A stretch of DNA of 26,376 nt, taken from contig CAZUEO010000032.1 in NCBI GenBank assembly GCA_964619675.1, positions 1 to 26,376 on the forward strand, given 5' to 3'. Under the pieces are notes generated by a model, which saw only the letters and a list, made by a program, of their open reading frames with translations, was not told the DNA's origin and did no database searches. Every line of letters starts with the position of its first letter. The stretch's first letter is position 1. A program made the position numbers and the translations under genes. Shown piece by piece: positions 7,873-15,982 of this stretch. The DNA is from JAPLMW01 sp964619675 (lineage in GTDB: Bacteria > Planctomycetota > Phycisphaerae > Sedimentisphaerales > UBA12454).

Positions 7873-9004
7873 TATAAATTTACTAAAGTCCGTTTACATT
7901 CATATTCCATTTTGCAAATCGAAGTGCTTGTACTGCGGTTTTTTCTCAAAGCCGGCAAATCAATATGACGTCAAAAGGGTTCTAAATACCGAGATTGTGG
8001 AACTGAAAAAATCTTCGTTTCAAAAACCTACTCAAACTTTGTACATTGGCGGCGGAAGCCCCACATCTGTTGGCCGTGAGATACTTTGCGAATTTCTTTC
8101 GAAAATTATTGAATTAACCGGCAAGGCCGATGAATTTACCGTTGAAGTCAATCCTGCCGATGCGGATGAAAGTTTATTGGTAAATCTCAAAAATATAGGT
8201 GTCGATCGCATTTCAGTTGGTGCACAATCGTTCATTCAGAGCGAACTTGATTTCTTAGGCAGAAATTACAGTGTTGAAGAACTTGAAGGAACAATAAAAA
8301 ATGCCAAACAGGCGGGTTTTACGAATGTCAGCATCGATTTGATTTTTGCAATACCCGGCTCTGATTTGAAAAGCTGGCGGCAAACCCTGGAAAAAGCAAT
8401 TCAAAGCGGTATCCAGCATATTAGCGCATATAGTTTGACTTATGAAAAGAATACACCGTTGGAGAAAACAAAATCGGCAGGTAAAATAAAAGCAATAGAT
8501 GAAGAGACCGACAGAAAAATGTATGAAACAGCGATTGAGGAGCTTGCTATGGGTGGTTTTGAGCATTACGAGATTTCAAATTTCGCAAAGCCGGGCTTTA
8601 AATGCAGGCACAACCTGACTTACTGGAAAAATGAATATTATCTCGGCATCGGGCCGGCTGCGGCAAGCTGTATTGACGATTGGCGAACCGAGAATATCAG
8701 CGATATTGATAAATATGTTGAATGTATTGAGAACAATAAAGAGACTGCTGCAGAGAAGATAAAAATAAATCGTGCAGAAAAGGCATCTCAAACGGCAGTG
8801 CTTAATTTGCGATTGGTAGAGGGAATAGACTTGACGGAATATAAGCAAAAAACAGGTTTTAATGTTTACGAACTCTTTAAGCAGTCGATTAAAAAAAATC
8901 TGAAATTAAATCTGCTTCAGTTTAAAAATAACCGCTTAAGCCTGACAAAACAGGCTCTGCCGATAGCTGATAGTGTTTTGTGCGACTTTGCACAGCCTGA
9001 CTGA
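7865..9004 (+). CDS. hemW: HemW-type radical SAM heme chaperone / coproporphyrinogen oxidase-like protein
   Basis: A 379-residue radical SAM protein. The cluster motif is C17-x3-C21-x2-C24 in IPFCKSKCLYCGF, followed by GGGSPT (62-67), the SAM-side strand EVNP (94-97) and the HemW-specific HNLTYW (249-254). The HNxxYW motif separates HemW from true HemN oxidases, so heme trafficking is more likely than decarboxylation. The only usable start is a TTG at 7865 that overlaps the dus gene by 8 bp; the next in-frame codons before the cluster are not standard starts. Use of TTG inside the upstream gene implies coupled and probably low-level translation. Last gene of the metXW operon. Confidence 0.9.
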   Translation: MIDINLLKSVYIHIPFCKSKCLYCGFFSKPANQYDVKRVLNTEIVELKKSSFQKPTQTLYIGGGSPTSVGREILCEFLSKIIELTGKADEFTVEVNPADADESLLVNLKNIGVDRISVGAQSFIQSELDFLGRNYSVEELEGTIKNAKQAGFTNVSIDLIFAIPGSDLKSWRQTLEKAIQSGIQHISAYSLTYEKNTPLEKTKSAGKIKAIDEETDRKMYETAIEELAMGGFEHYEISNFAKPGFKCRHNLTYWKNEYYLGIGPAAASCIDDWRTENISDIDKYVECIENNKETAAEKIKINRAEKASQTAVLNLRLVEGIDLTEYKQKTGFNVYELFKQSIKKNLKLNLLQFKNNRLSLTKQALPIADSVLCDFAQPD

Positions 9005-9033
9005 TTGCGTTTAAACTGCCGATTGGTTATAGT
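9005..9033 (+). promoter_or_regulatory. Predicted promoter of lepA
   Basis: TTGCGT, a 17-bp spacer and TATAGT begin right after the hemW stop and end about 30 bp before the lepA ATG. It suggests that lepA can be transcribed separately from the upstream operon. Confidence 0.45.
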
Positions 9034-9063
9034 ATAAGCTTGTAATTTAGCCGAAAGTTACAG

Positions 9064-10863
9064 ATGAATATAGAGAATATCAGAAACTTTTGTATAGTAG
9101 CGCATATTGACCACGGCAAAAGTACTTTGGCCGATAGGCTCCTTCTGCTTACCGGCACCGTCAGCCAGAAGGACTTTAAAGAGCAGATGCTTGATAGTAT
9201 GGACATCGAGCGTGAGCGCGGCATTACCGTCAAGGCCTCTGCCGTTACGATGCACTATACCCTAAGCGGCGTTGAATATATGCTAAACCTGATTGATACG
9301 CCCGGCCACGTCGATTTCCATTATGAAGTCTCCCGCTCAATGGCGGCCTGTGAAGGCGCTTTGCTTGTTATCGATGCCTCGCAAGGAGTTGAAGCTCAGA
9401 CGGTTGCAAATGCCTACTTGGCCGTCGATTCGGGTTTGGAGATTATCCCTGTAATAAATAAGATAGACCTGCCTGCTGCGCAGCCGAAGGTTGTCGCAGA
9501 AGAGCTCGAGCATATACTTGGCATAAATAAAAACGAGTGCTTTTACATCAGCGCAAAAAGCGGCCAGGGTGTTGCTGAGCTGCTTGAGGCGATAGTAACT
9601 TTTTTGCCGCCGCCTGTGATTGATTCAACAAAACAGACAAGGGCGTTGATATTCGACAGCCATTATGACGAATATCGCGGCGTAATATGTTATGTCAGGT
9701 TGATTAGCGGGCGGTTGAATCCCGGCGATAAGATACTGATGATGGGCTCGAAGAGAAGTTACCAGATAAGCGAGCTTGGCAAATTCACGCCCGGAATGAA
9801 GAAGGTCGATTCGCTGGCCGCCGGTGAGGTCGGTTATGTCATTGCAAGTATAAGAAATCTTTCGGATGTTACAATCGGCGATACTATTACGCTGGCCAAA
9901 GAGCCTGCCAGAAAGGCCCTGCCCGGCTACAAGCAGCCGCTTCAAATGGTTTTCAGCGATTTTTATCCCGGCAACAATACCGATTACTCGCATTTGCGTG
10001 CGGCGTTTGAGAAACTTTCGCTAAATGACGCCAGTTTTACATTTACGCCGCAAAACAGCCCGGCGCTGGGCTTTGGCTTCCGCTGCGGATTTTTGGGTCT
10101 TTTACATATGGAGATTATCCAGGAAAGGCTTGAAAGAGAAAGCAATATCGATGTTGTTCAGACGGCCCCAACTGTAACTTATGAGGTGGTTGAGACATCA
10201 GGAGAGGTTTACAGGATTGACTCGCCGAGTCGGTTGCCTGAGAAAACCAAAATCGCCGAGCTTCGCGAACCTTTCGTAAAACTTGAGGTGATTACGCCTA
10301 AAGAGACGATAGGCGGTATTATGAAGCTTGCAGAGGTGAGACGATGTCAGTTAATAAAAACCGATTATATTAGTCCGACCCGTGTTATGATGGAGTTCAG
10401 GGCTCCGCTTGCCGAGATTGTGTATGATTTTTACGACCAGCTCAAGGGCATAAGCAGAGGCTATGCGACGATGGATTATGAATTTATCGGTTTTGAGGCA
10501 GGCGACCTTGTAAAAATAGATATCCTTGTAAACAAGATAATCGTCGATGCGCTGAGCTTGATTGTGCATCGTTCAGAAGCAGAGGCGAGAGGAAGAAAGA
10601 TGCTTGTCAAACTCAGGAAAGCAATACCCCGCCATCAGTTTGAGATACCGCTGCAGGCCGCAATCGGCAGCAAAATAATCGCACGCGAATCCATCAAGGC
10701 CTTTAGAAAAGATGTAACTGCCAAACTCTATGGCGGAGACGTTACACGAAAAATGAAAGTGCTTAAAAGGCAAAAAGAGGGCAAAAAGAGAATGAAAAGT
10801 ATCGGCAGGGTGCAAATCCCTCAGGAAGCTTTTATGAGTATTCTCGATACGGGCGAGGAATAA
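9064..10863 (+). CDS. lepA: Elongation factor 4 (LepA), ribosome-associated GTPase
   Basis: A 599-residue translational GTPase, the normal LepA length. G1 is AHIDHGKST (13-21), G3 is DTPGH (78-82) and G4 is NKID (132-135). The LepA-specific C-terminal domain is recognisable from KVLKRQKEGKKRMKSIGRV near the end, followed by IPQEAFMSIL. LepA binds ribosomes and affects initiation and elongation fidelity under stress. The ATG at 9064 is the only sensible start (IENIRNFCIVAHIDHGKS), although its ribosome site is weak. It ends 12 bp from the convergent phosphoesterase gene. Confidence 0.97.
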   Translation: MNIENIRNFCIVAHIDHGKSTLADRLLLLTGTVSQKDFKEQMLDSMDIERERGITVKASAVTMHYTLSGVEYMLNLIDTPGHVDFHYEVSRSMAACEGALLVIDASQGVEAQTVANAYLAVDSGLEIIPVINKIDLPAAQPKVVAEELEHILGINKNECFYISAKSGQGVAELLEAIVTFLPPPVIDSTKQTRALIFDSHYDEYRGVICYVRLISGRLNPGDKILMMGSKRSYQISELGKFTPGMKKVDSLAAGEVGYVIASIRNLSDVTIGDTITLAKEPARKALPGYKQPLQMVFSDFYPGNNTDYSHLRAAFEKLSLNDASFTFTPQNSPALGFGFRCGFLGLLHMEIIQERLERESNIDVVQTAPTVTYEVVETSGEVYRIDSPSRLPEKTKIAELREPFVKLEVITPKETIGGIMKLAEVRRCQLIKTDYISPTRVMMEFRAPLAEIVYDFYDQLKGISRGYATMDYEFIGFEAGDLVKIDILVNKIIVDALSLIVHRSEAEARGRKMLVKLRKAIPRHQFEIPLQAAIGSKIIARESIKAFRKDVTAKLYGGDVTRKMKVLKRQKEGKKRMKSIGRVQIPQEAFMSILDTGEE

Positions 10864-10875
10864 AACCGGTCCCCT

Positions 10876-11730
10876 TCAGGCACACAGAACTGTCTGGTTC
10901 TTTTTTGGGCCCAGCGCCGTCCAGTCAAATATTGTGGTACTGCCGTCAGGCAGAATGCGCAGAAAATTGTTTGCTCTACCGACCCATGAGCCGCTGTTGA
11001 AGTACCAGTTTTTGAAACTGCCCGCCTTGTGGGTATGAGCGGATATTGCTATGTCGTAGCCCTGGGAGTTTTTGTGATTCTGATGACGGGCGAGCATTTT
11101 ACTTATTCTCAGGTGTTTAAATCTGCTGCCGGACTTGTGCAGGCGTATGCCATAACCGAATGTTCTTTTCAGTTCAAGGCAGAGCCGCAGCCACATTTCA
11201 ATCAGTTTTGCCTCGAGTTTTACCATGGCTTCTTCGATAACGTCTGAGGTGGAAACGGGAGCTCCGTTTATCCATTCAATGATGCCGGTGCTTAAACACC
11301 TCATTTTACCCCATAGCGGCCGCGTCGTGCTGTTGAACGGGTCAAATTCGTGGCCGTGCATAAATTTAAAACGTTTATCGCCTATCAGTTTGGTAAAAGG
11401 CTTGGTTGTCTTTTTGAAAAATCTGTGCGGCAAAATCCTGTTTTGCACAAGCAGTTCAATAGCCTGGTCGTGGTTTCCAGCTATATAAGAAACTTTCATC
11501 TCTGCCAGCCTGTCGAATAGCTCGGCGTATCTTCGCAGTGTTTTTCTCAAACCGAACCGCCACAGGTCAACAAGGTCGCCTGTGATAATCAGTTCGCCGG
11601 CATTTTTTTCGATAAAGTCAAGAAAATCGAAAAACGGCTTTTCCTTACGGTATGATGAAAAGTTGTCTCTTCTTCCGCCGGAACCAAGATGCAGGTCGCT
11701 TACTACAAAAATCGGATTACTTTGCTTCAT
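10876..11730 (-). CDS. LpxH-like metallophosphoesterase (UDP-2,3-diacylglucosamine pyrophosphatase family)
   Basis: Calcineurin-like phosphoesterase of 284 residues with the full two-metal motif set: D12 and H14 (SDLHLG), GDLVD (51-55), GNHD (85-88), HGHEFD (125-130) and AHTH (H232, H234). The order and spacing resemble LpxH/LpxI-class enzymes, which hydrolyse UDP-diacylglucosamine in lipid A synthesis and act at the inner face of the membrane. The protein is somewhat longer than typical LpxH (about 240 residues), with a basic, helix-rich insert at about 140-215. The true substrate is therefore uncertain. A single gene, convergent with lepA. A TATAAT lies about 15-20 bp upstream on the minus strand. 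Confidence 0.75.
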   Translation of the reverse strand: MKQSNPIFVVSDLHLGSGGRRDNFSSYRKEKPFFDFLDFIEKNAGELIITGDLVDLWRFGLRKTLRRYAELFDRLAEMKVSYIAGNHDQAIELLVQNRILPHRFFKKTTKPFTKLIGDKRFKFMHGHEFDPFNSTTRPLWGKMRCLSTGIIEWINGAPVSTSDVIEEAMVKLEAKLIEMWLRLCLELKRTFGYGIRLHKSGSRFKHLRISKMLARHQNHKNSQGYDIAISAHTHKAGSFKNWYFNSGSWVGRANNFLRILPDGSTTIFDWTALGPKKNQTVLCA

Positions 11731-11927
11731 TTCGCCCTTCCCTATTATACTACATTCTCTGCCCCAATTATCAAAGAATCTGTTAAAAACTCATTAGGTT
11801 TTCGTTAATTCATTGTTAAATAATAAGTTATGACAGCTTATAATCGATGAAAAGCATAATTTTATAGGCTTACTGTTCCACCGGCCAAGGGTCATTTTTT
11901 TGAAAAACCCATAAAAAAATAAAAATG

Positions 11928-11955
11928 TTGATAATTTTTTTGAAAGTTGTATTAT
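11928..11955 (+). promoter_or_regulatory. Predicted promoter of the HTH/S24 repressor gene
   Basis: TTGATA (11928-11933), a 16-bp spacer and TATTAT (11950-11955). The rest of the 264-bp gap between the divergent genes (11731-11994) is AT-rich, and I see no gene in it. Confidence 0.5.
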
Positions 11956-11968
11956 TATAGAACAAATA

Positions 11969-11985
11969 CTTAAATAATATTTAAG
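11969..11985. promoter_or_regulatory. Palindrome CTTAAAT-N3-ATTTAAG, candidate operator
   Basis: A perfect 7-bp inverted repeat with a 3-bp centre begins 13 bp after the -10 box and touches the AAGGGA ribosome site. This is where an autorepressor would block transcription. That the downstream HTH/S24 protein binds it is inference. The palindrome is AT-only except at its ends, so chance is possible. Confidence 0.45.
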
Positions 11986-11994
11986 GGAATAGCG

Positions 11995-12774
11995 ATGGCT
12001 TTAGGTCAAATTATTCGCAAACGTCGGCACGAATTGAATATCACGCTCGATGAAGTAAGCGCCAAAACCGGTTTTTCAAAACCTTATCTTTCTACGATAG
12101 AGACGGGCAAGGTGAAGAACCCGCCGAGCGACAGTCTTCTTCGCAAGCTGGAAGATGCGCTGAATTTTTCGGCGGGCACATTACGGCACATCGCCAATCT
12201 TGACAGGATGCCTGCCGATGTTCGCCAGCGGTTCGAAGCTTATGAAGCGGAAAACGAGCGCTGGCGAAAACTTGTGCAAAGTCTTATTGATAAAAAAGGC
12301 GGCAAAGACGAGATTGACGAGCTGCTTTCTAAAAGCGACTTAAAGGTGGACAGCGGCAGCAGTACTGCTGTAAAGCCCGGCAGACTGATACCTGTGATTA
12401 ATCGCGTCGCAGCCGGTTATCCGGTTGATTTTGACGACCTTCAATATCCTGCAGGCTTTGCTGATGATTATGTGCGTTGCCCCGACATAGACGATTCGCA
12501 GGCATTTGCAGTTCGCGTTGTGGGCGATTCAATGACGCCGAAGTTTATCGAGGGCGATATCGTTATTTTCTCTCCCGCCGCCGAGGTAAGGAGCGGTGAT
12601 GATTGTTTCATTCGTCTTTCAACGCCGCACGAAACGACGTTCAAGAAAGTGTTCTTCGAACCGCAGGATAGAGTCAGACTTCAGCCGCGAAATGAAAATT
12701 ATGCTCCTTTAATTGTCGAAGGCTCAAGAGTTAACGGCATGTACAGAGCGGTAATAAAATACGAAAGACTGTAA
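11995..12774 (+). CDS. XRE-type HTH repressor with S24 self-cleaving peptidase domain (LexA/CI-like)
   Basis: A 259-residue regulator. Residues 1-65 form a Cro/CI-type helix-turn-helix (LDEVSAKTGFSKPYLSTIETG). Residues about 130-259 are a LexA-like S24 domain with the Ala-Gly cleavage site in RVAAGYP (A140-G141), nucleophile S179 in GDSMTPKF and general base K217 in TTFKKVFF. All parts needed for damage-triggered autocleavage are present. The HTH differs from that of classical LexA and is closer to phage CI, but no phage genes surround it. It has its own promoter and a palindrome over its start, with glnS downstream under a separate promoter. It could be the SOS repressor of this lineage or a stress-specific one. 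Confidence 0.85.
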   Translation: MALGQIIRKRRHELNITLDEVSAKTGFSKPYLSTIETGKVKNPPSDSLLRKLEDALNFSAGTLRHIANLDRMPADVRQRFEAYEAENERWRKLVQSLIDKKGGKDEIDELLSKSDLKVDSGSSTAVKPGRLIPVINRVAAGYPVDFDDLQYPAGFADDYVRCPDIDDSQAFAVRVVGDSMTPKFIEGDIVIFSPAAEVRSGDDCFIRLSTPHETTFKKVFFEPQDRVRLQPRNENYAPLIVEGSRVNGMYRAVIKYERL

Positions 12775-12794
12775 CTCGGCAAACTTTTACATTC

Positions 12795-12822
12795 TTGACT
12801 GCGTATCAGGGGAGCTTATAAT
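12795..12822 (+). promoter_or_regulatory. Predicted sigma-70 promoter of glnS
   Basis: TTGACT (12795-12800), a 16-bp spacer and a perfect TATAAT (12817-12822) lie 40 bp before the glnS ATG. Confidence 0.6.
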
Positions 12823-12862
12823 TCTTCTTTTAACCCTAAGGTATTAAAGGCTAAAGGCTTAT

Positions 12863-14551
12863 ATGGCCTCAGTAAACGAAAATCAGCAAAAGTTCGATTT
12901 TGTCCGCCAAATCGTTGCCGATGATTGCAGAACCGGCAGGTGGGCCGGCAGGGTAGTTACGCGATTTCCGCCCGAACCGAATGGCTATCTGCATATCGGT
13001 CACGCAAAGAGCATCTGTCTGAATTTCGGGATAGCCGCCGAGTTCGGCGGAAAATGCCATTTGCGTTTTGACGATACCAATCCTGAAAAAGAAGAGCAGG
13101 AGTATGTCGATTCGATTATCCAAGATGTCAAATGGCTCGGCTGGGACTGGGGCCAGAATCTTTTCTTCGGCTCTGATTATTTTCAGCAGATGCACGATTG
13201 GGCGGTTGACCTTATAAAAAAAGGTAAAGCCTACGTCTGCGACCTGACCGCTGACCAAATCAGGGGTTATCGCGGTACGTTGACCAGGCCCGGCAAGGAC
13301 AGTCCTTGTCGCAACAGAAGCATCGAGGAAAATCTTGACTTGTTTGAGCAAATGCGAAAAGGCAAATTTCCCGACGGCTCAAAAACGCTGCGGGCAAAAA
13401 TTGATATGGCCCATCCCAACCTGAATATGCGCGACCCCGTGATGTATAGGGTTGTTCACGCTTCGCATCACCGCACAGGCGATAAATGGTGCATATACCC
13501 GATGTATGACTGGGCGCACGGTCTTGAGGATTCAATCGAAAAAATCACTCATTCAATCTGCACGCTCGAATTTGAAAATCACCGTCTCCTTTACGACTGG
13601 TTCCTCGACGCACTCGGAATCTATCATCCGCAGCAAATTGAATTTGCACGATTGAACCTTACCTATACCGTTATGAGCAAACGCAAACTGCTGAAACTTG
13701 TGCAGGATGGCCTTGTTGCAGGCTGGGACGACCCGAGAATGCCGACAATCTGCGGAATGAGGCGGAGAGGCTATTCGCCGCAGGCCGTTAGAAACTTCTG
13801 CGATAAAATAAGCGTCAACAAATTCAATAGTACGGTCGATTTTGCACTTTTGCAGCACTGCCTTCGCGAAGAACTGAATAAATCAAGCCCGCGAGTAATG
13901 GCGGTTCTTAATCCTTTGAAAATTGTAATTGAAAATTATCCGCAGGAGAAAGTTGAATACCTTGAGGCGATAAATAACCCGGAAGACCCGTCGGCAGGCA
14001 CAAGACAGATACCATTTTCAAGGGAAATTTATATCGAGCGCGACGATTTTATGGAGGAGCCGCCGAAAAAATTCTATCGCCTCTCTGTCGGCAGAGAAGT
14101 GCGTCTGCGATACGCATATTTTATAACCTGTCAGAATGTGATAAAAGACTCAGCGGGAAATATAACCGAGCTTCGCTGCACTTACGACCCTGCGACCCGC
14201 GGCGGTAATGCGCCCGATGGCAGGAAGGTAAAATCGACCTTGCACTGGGTCTGCGGGGAAAATGCCATTGATGCTGAGACGAGAATCTACGAGCATCTTT
14301 TTACAAAAGAAAATCCCGATGATGTTAAGGAAGGGATGGACTTTACAGCACATCTTAATCCAAATTCGCTGACCAAACTTGTCGGCTGCAAGGTTGAGCC
14401 TTATTTGAAAGATGCGAAGCCGTTAAGCCGCTGGCAGTTTGAAAGATTGGGTTATTTCTGTCTTGACCCCGACAGCAAAGAGGGGAAATTGATATTCAAT
14501 CGCACAGCCACTCTCCGCGACGAATGGGCTAAAATCAAAAACGCTGGCTAA
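12863..14551 (+). CDS. glnS: Glutaminyl-tRNA synthetase
   Basis: Class I aminoacyl-tRNA synthetase of 562 residues that charges tRNA-Gln directly. The HIGH box is PPEPNGYLHIGHAKS (36-50, HIGH 44-47) and the KMSKS-loop equivalent is VMSKR (270-274), a form normal for GlnRS. FDDTNPEKE, typical of GlnRS/GluRS, is present, and the C-terminal beta-barrel anticodon-binding domain runs to FNRTATLRDEW. The length and motifs match bacterial GlnRS rather than GluRS, so this organism need not rely on the GatCAB transamidation route for glutamine. It is monocistronic as far as can be seen, with a promoter just upstream and a Fur-regulated promoter just downstream. Confidence 0.96.
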   Translation: MASVNENQQKFDFVRQIVADDCRTGRWAGRVVTRFPPEPNGYLHIGHAKSICLNFGIAAEFGGKCHLRFDDTNPEKEEQEYVDSIIQDVKWLGWDWGQNLFFGSDYFQQMHDWAVDLIKKGKAYVCDLTADQIRGYRGTLTRPGKDSPCRNRSIEENLDLFEQMRKGKFPDGSKTLRAKIDMAHPNLNMRDPVMYRVVHASHHRTGDKWCIYPMYDWAHGLEDSIEKITHSICTLEFENHRLLYDWFLDALGIYHPQQIEFARLNLTYTVMSKRKLLKLVQDGLVAGWDDPRMPTICGMRRRGYSPQAVRNFCDKISVNKFNSTVDFALLQHCLREELNKSSPRVMAVLNPLKIVIENYPQEKVEYLEAINNPEDPSAGTRQIPFSREIYIERDDFMEEPPKKFYRLSVGREVRLRYAYFITCQNVIKDSAGNITELRCTYDPATRGGNAPDGRKVKSTLHWVCGENAIDAETRIYEHLFTKENPDDVKEGMDFTAHLNPNSLTKLVGCKVEPYLKDAKPLSRWQFERLGYFCLDPDSKEGKLIFNRTATLRDEWAKIKNAG

Positions 14552-14566
14552 TAACTGCCTCTCTAT

Positions 14567-14587
14567 AAATAAAAGTTATTTCTATTT
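14567..14587. promoter_or_regulatory. Operator candidate 1 for the Fur-family repressor
   Basis: A 21-bp imperfect palindrome (AAATAAAA, G, then TTATTTCTATTT). It overlaps the TTTACA -35 box at its right end. It matches the second copy at 14615 in 19 of 21 positions. Confidence 0.6.
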
Positions 14588-14612
14588 ACAAGCCTTTTTC
14601 CCCTGCTATAGT
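14585..14612 (+). promoter_or_regulatory. Predicted promoter of the Fur-family gene and metal exporter
   Basis: TTTACA (14585-14590), a 16-bp spacer and TATAGT (14607-14612). It is bracketed by the two palindromes, a layout typical of a repressed promoter. Confidence 0.6.
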
Positions 14613-14614
14613 GC

Positions 14615-14635
14615 AAATGAAAATTATTTCTATTT
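14615..14635. promoter_or_regulatory. Operator candidate 2 for the Fur-family repressor
   Basis: The second 21-bp palindrome (AAATGAAAA then TTATTTCTATTT) starts 3 bp after the -10 box and would cover the transcription start. All but two mirrored base pairs are complementary. It lies 48 bp from copy 1 in the same orientation. The ribosome site GGGAG follows directly. Confidence 0.6.
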
Positions 14636-14649
14636 AGGGAGAAAGCATT

Positions 14650-15072
14650 ATGGATACGTATTTACAGATTCTAAAAGATAATCTGCTGAAGATTACGCCG
14701 AGGCGCAAGGCGGTTATAAGACTTTTTCTTAACAACAAATCACAAATGAGACCTTGCGATGTCTATAAGTATCTGAAAAAGAAGCTGCCGCAAATCGGAC
14801 TGCCTACCGTTTACAGGATACTGGATGAGCTGAAGAGCATCGGCATTTTAGTTCAGGTGCTTTCCGAGGACCGGCAGTTGCACTACGCGTTTTGCTCTAT
14901 GCCTGCCGAACATCGCCACCACCACCATTTTGTATGCACAAAGTGCAAAAAGACTAAAGAAGTTGATTATTGTAGTTTCAGCGAGATTTCCCGGCAGATT
15001 GAAAAAAGTCTTAAATGCAAAGTAGAATCTCATCTGCTTCAGATTAAGGGTTTGTGCTCCCAATGCAAATGA
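14650..15072 (+). CDS. Fur-family metal-responsive transcriptional repressor
   Basis: A 140-residue Fur superfamily protein with an N-terminal winged helix (about 1-80, PTVYRILDELKSIGIL at 52-67) and a C-terminal metal-sensing dimer domain. It has a histidine-rich HRHHHHFVCTKC (88-99) with C96 and C99, and a second pair C136/C139 at the very end. The two C-x2-C pairs form the usual structural zinc site; the His cluster plus H128 likely make the regulatory site. Fur, Zur, Mur and PerR cannot be told apart here, but the lack of iron-uptake neighbours and the exporter next door favour a manganese- or zinc-type role (inference). The exporter starts 37 bp downstream, so both genes probably share a transcript with the paired operators in front. 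Confidence 0.88.
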   Translation: MDTYLQILKDNLLKITPRRKAVIRLFLNNKSQMRPCDVYKYLKKKLPQIGLPTVYRILDELKSIGILVQVLSEDRQLHYAFCSMPAEHRHHHHFVCTKCKKTKEVDYCSFSEISRQIEKSLKCKVESHLLQIKGLCSQCK

Positions 15073-15109
15073 GCAGTGAAGAATACATTTATCTTGAGAG
15101 GTAAGAAAA

Positions 15110-15982
15110 ATGGAATTTTTAACAGAGGCTTTGGTTGATACGTTAAAATTGTTGCCGCTATTGGTAGTTATTTATTTTCTGGTTTCGTTTCTCGAATATC
15201 GCTATGGCGGCCGTATGGAGTCTTTGCTGGGACGGCTGGGCATGTTCAATCCCGTAATCGGAGCTCTGTTTGGATGCATACCGCAGTGTGGTTTTTCCGT
15301 CGTGGCTTCCGCATTATATGTAAAACGGCTGATTTCTGTCGGCACATTGCTGGCGGTTTTCCTATCGACATCGGATGAAGCCGTGCCGGTGCTTTTGTCG
15401 ATGCCGCAAAAAGCACATATGGTATGGATACTTATCGCAATCAAGGTAGGTATCGCGATAATTGCAGGTATTGGGATCGATTTGCTGCTAAAGCGTCTGC
15501 CGGCCCAGCCGGTTAACGCAGATAATCACAGCCGGGATGAGGCCAAAACCCATTCAGGCTGCTGTTCTCACGATTTGGACGAGAAGCATTCAAAGATTGA
15601 TTTGCTCGTTCTTCATCCGCTGCGGCACACAATCAAAATTTTCATTTATTTGTTTATTCTGTCGGTTATATTGAACCTGGTCGTTGACAAAATCGGTGAA
15701 GAAAGAATTGCACAAATACTTTTAAGCGGAACGGTATTTCAGCCGCTGCTGGCGTCATTGATTGGGCTTATACCCAATTGTTTCGCTTCGGTTCTTCTGG
15801 CAAAACTGTTCGCCGATGGCGCAATCAGTTTCGGTTCATTGGTTGCGGGCTTGTGTGCAGCGGGAGGATTAGGACTTCTTGTGCTTATTAAGGAAAACAA
15901 AAGTTTTAAAAATACGCTTTTTGTCATCGGCCTTTTGATAGCCGTAAGCGTTCTTGTGGGAATAATCATTCAGGCTATTTAA
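15110..15982 (+). CDS. Putative heavy-metal/manganese exporter of the ArsP_2 family
   Basis: A 290-residue polytopic membrane protein made of two related halves. Signatures are GCIPQCGFSVVASALY (55-70), SVGTLLAVFLSTSDEAVPVLL (77-97, overlapping the next helix), then GLIPNCFASVLLAKL (219-233) and GSLVAGLCAAGGLGLLVLIK (242-261). About eight to ten helices are expected. Between the halves lies a hydrophilic loop rich in His and Cys (about 137-162, including HSGCCSHDLDEKH) that could bind metal. The family is annotated as a putative 10-TM heavy-metal or manganese transporter. The GAGAGG ribosome site is clear. Pairing with a Fur-type regulator supports metal efflux or homeostasis, but the ion is unknown. 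The last bases overlap the end of the convergent TauE gene by 8 bp. Confidence 0.78.
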   Translation: MEFLTEALVDTLKLLPLLVVIYFLVSFLEYRYGGRMESLLGRLGMFNPVIGALFGCIPQCGFSVVASALYVKRLISVGTLLAVFLSTSDEAVPVLLSMPQKAHMVWILIAIKVGIAIIAGIGIDLLLKRLPAQPVNADNHSRDEAKTHSGCCSHDLDEKHSKIDLLVLHPLRHTIKIFIYLFILSVILNLVVDKIGEERIAQILLSGTVFQPLLASLIGLIPNCFASVLLAKLFADGAISFGSLVAGLCAAGGLGLLVLIKENKSFKNTLFVIGLLIAVSVLVGIIIQAI

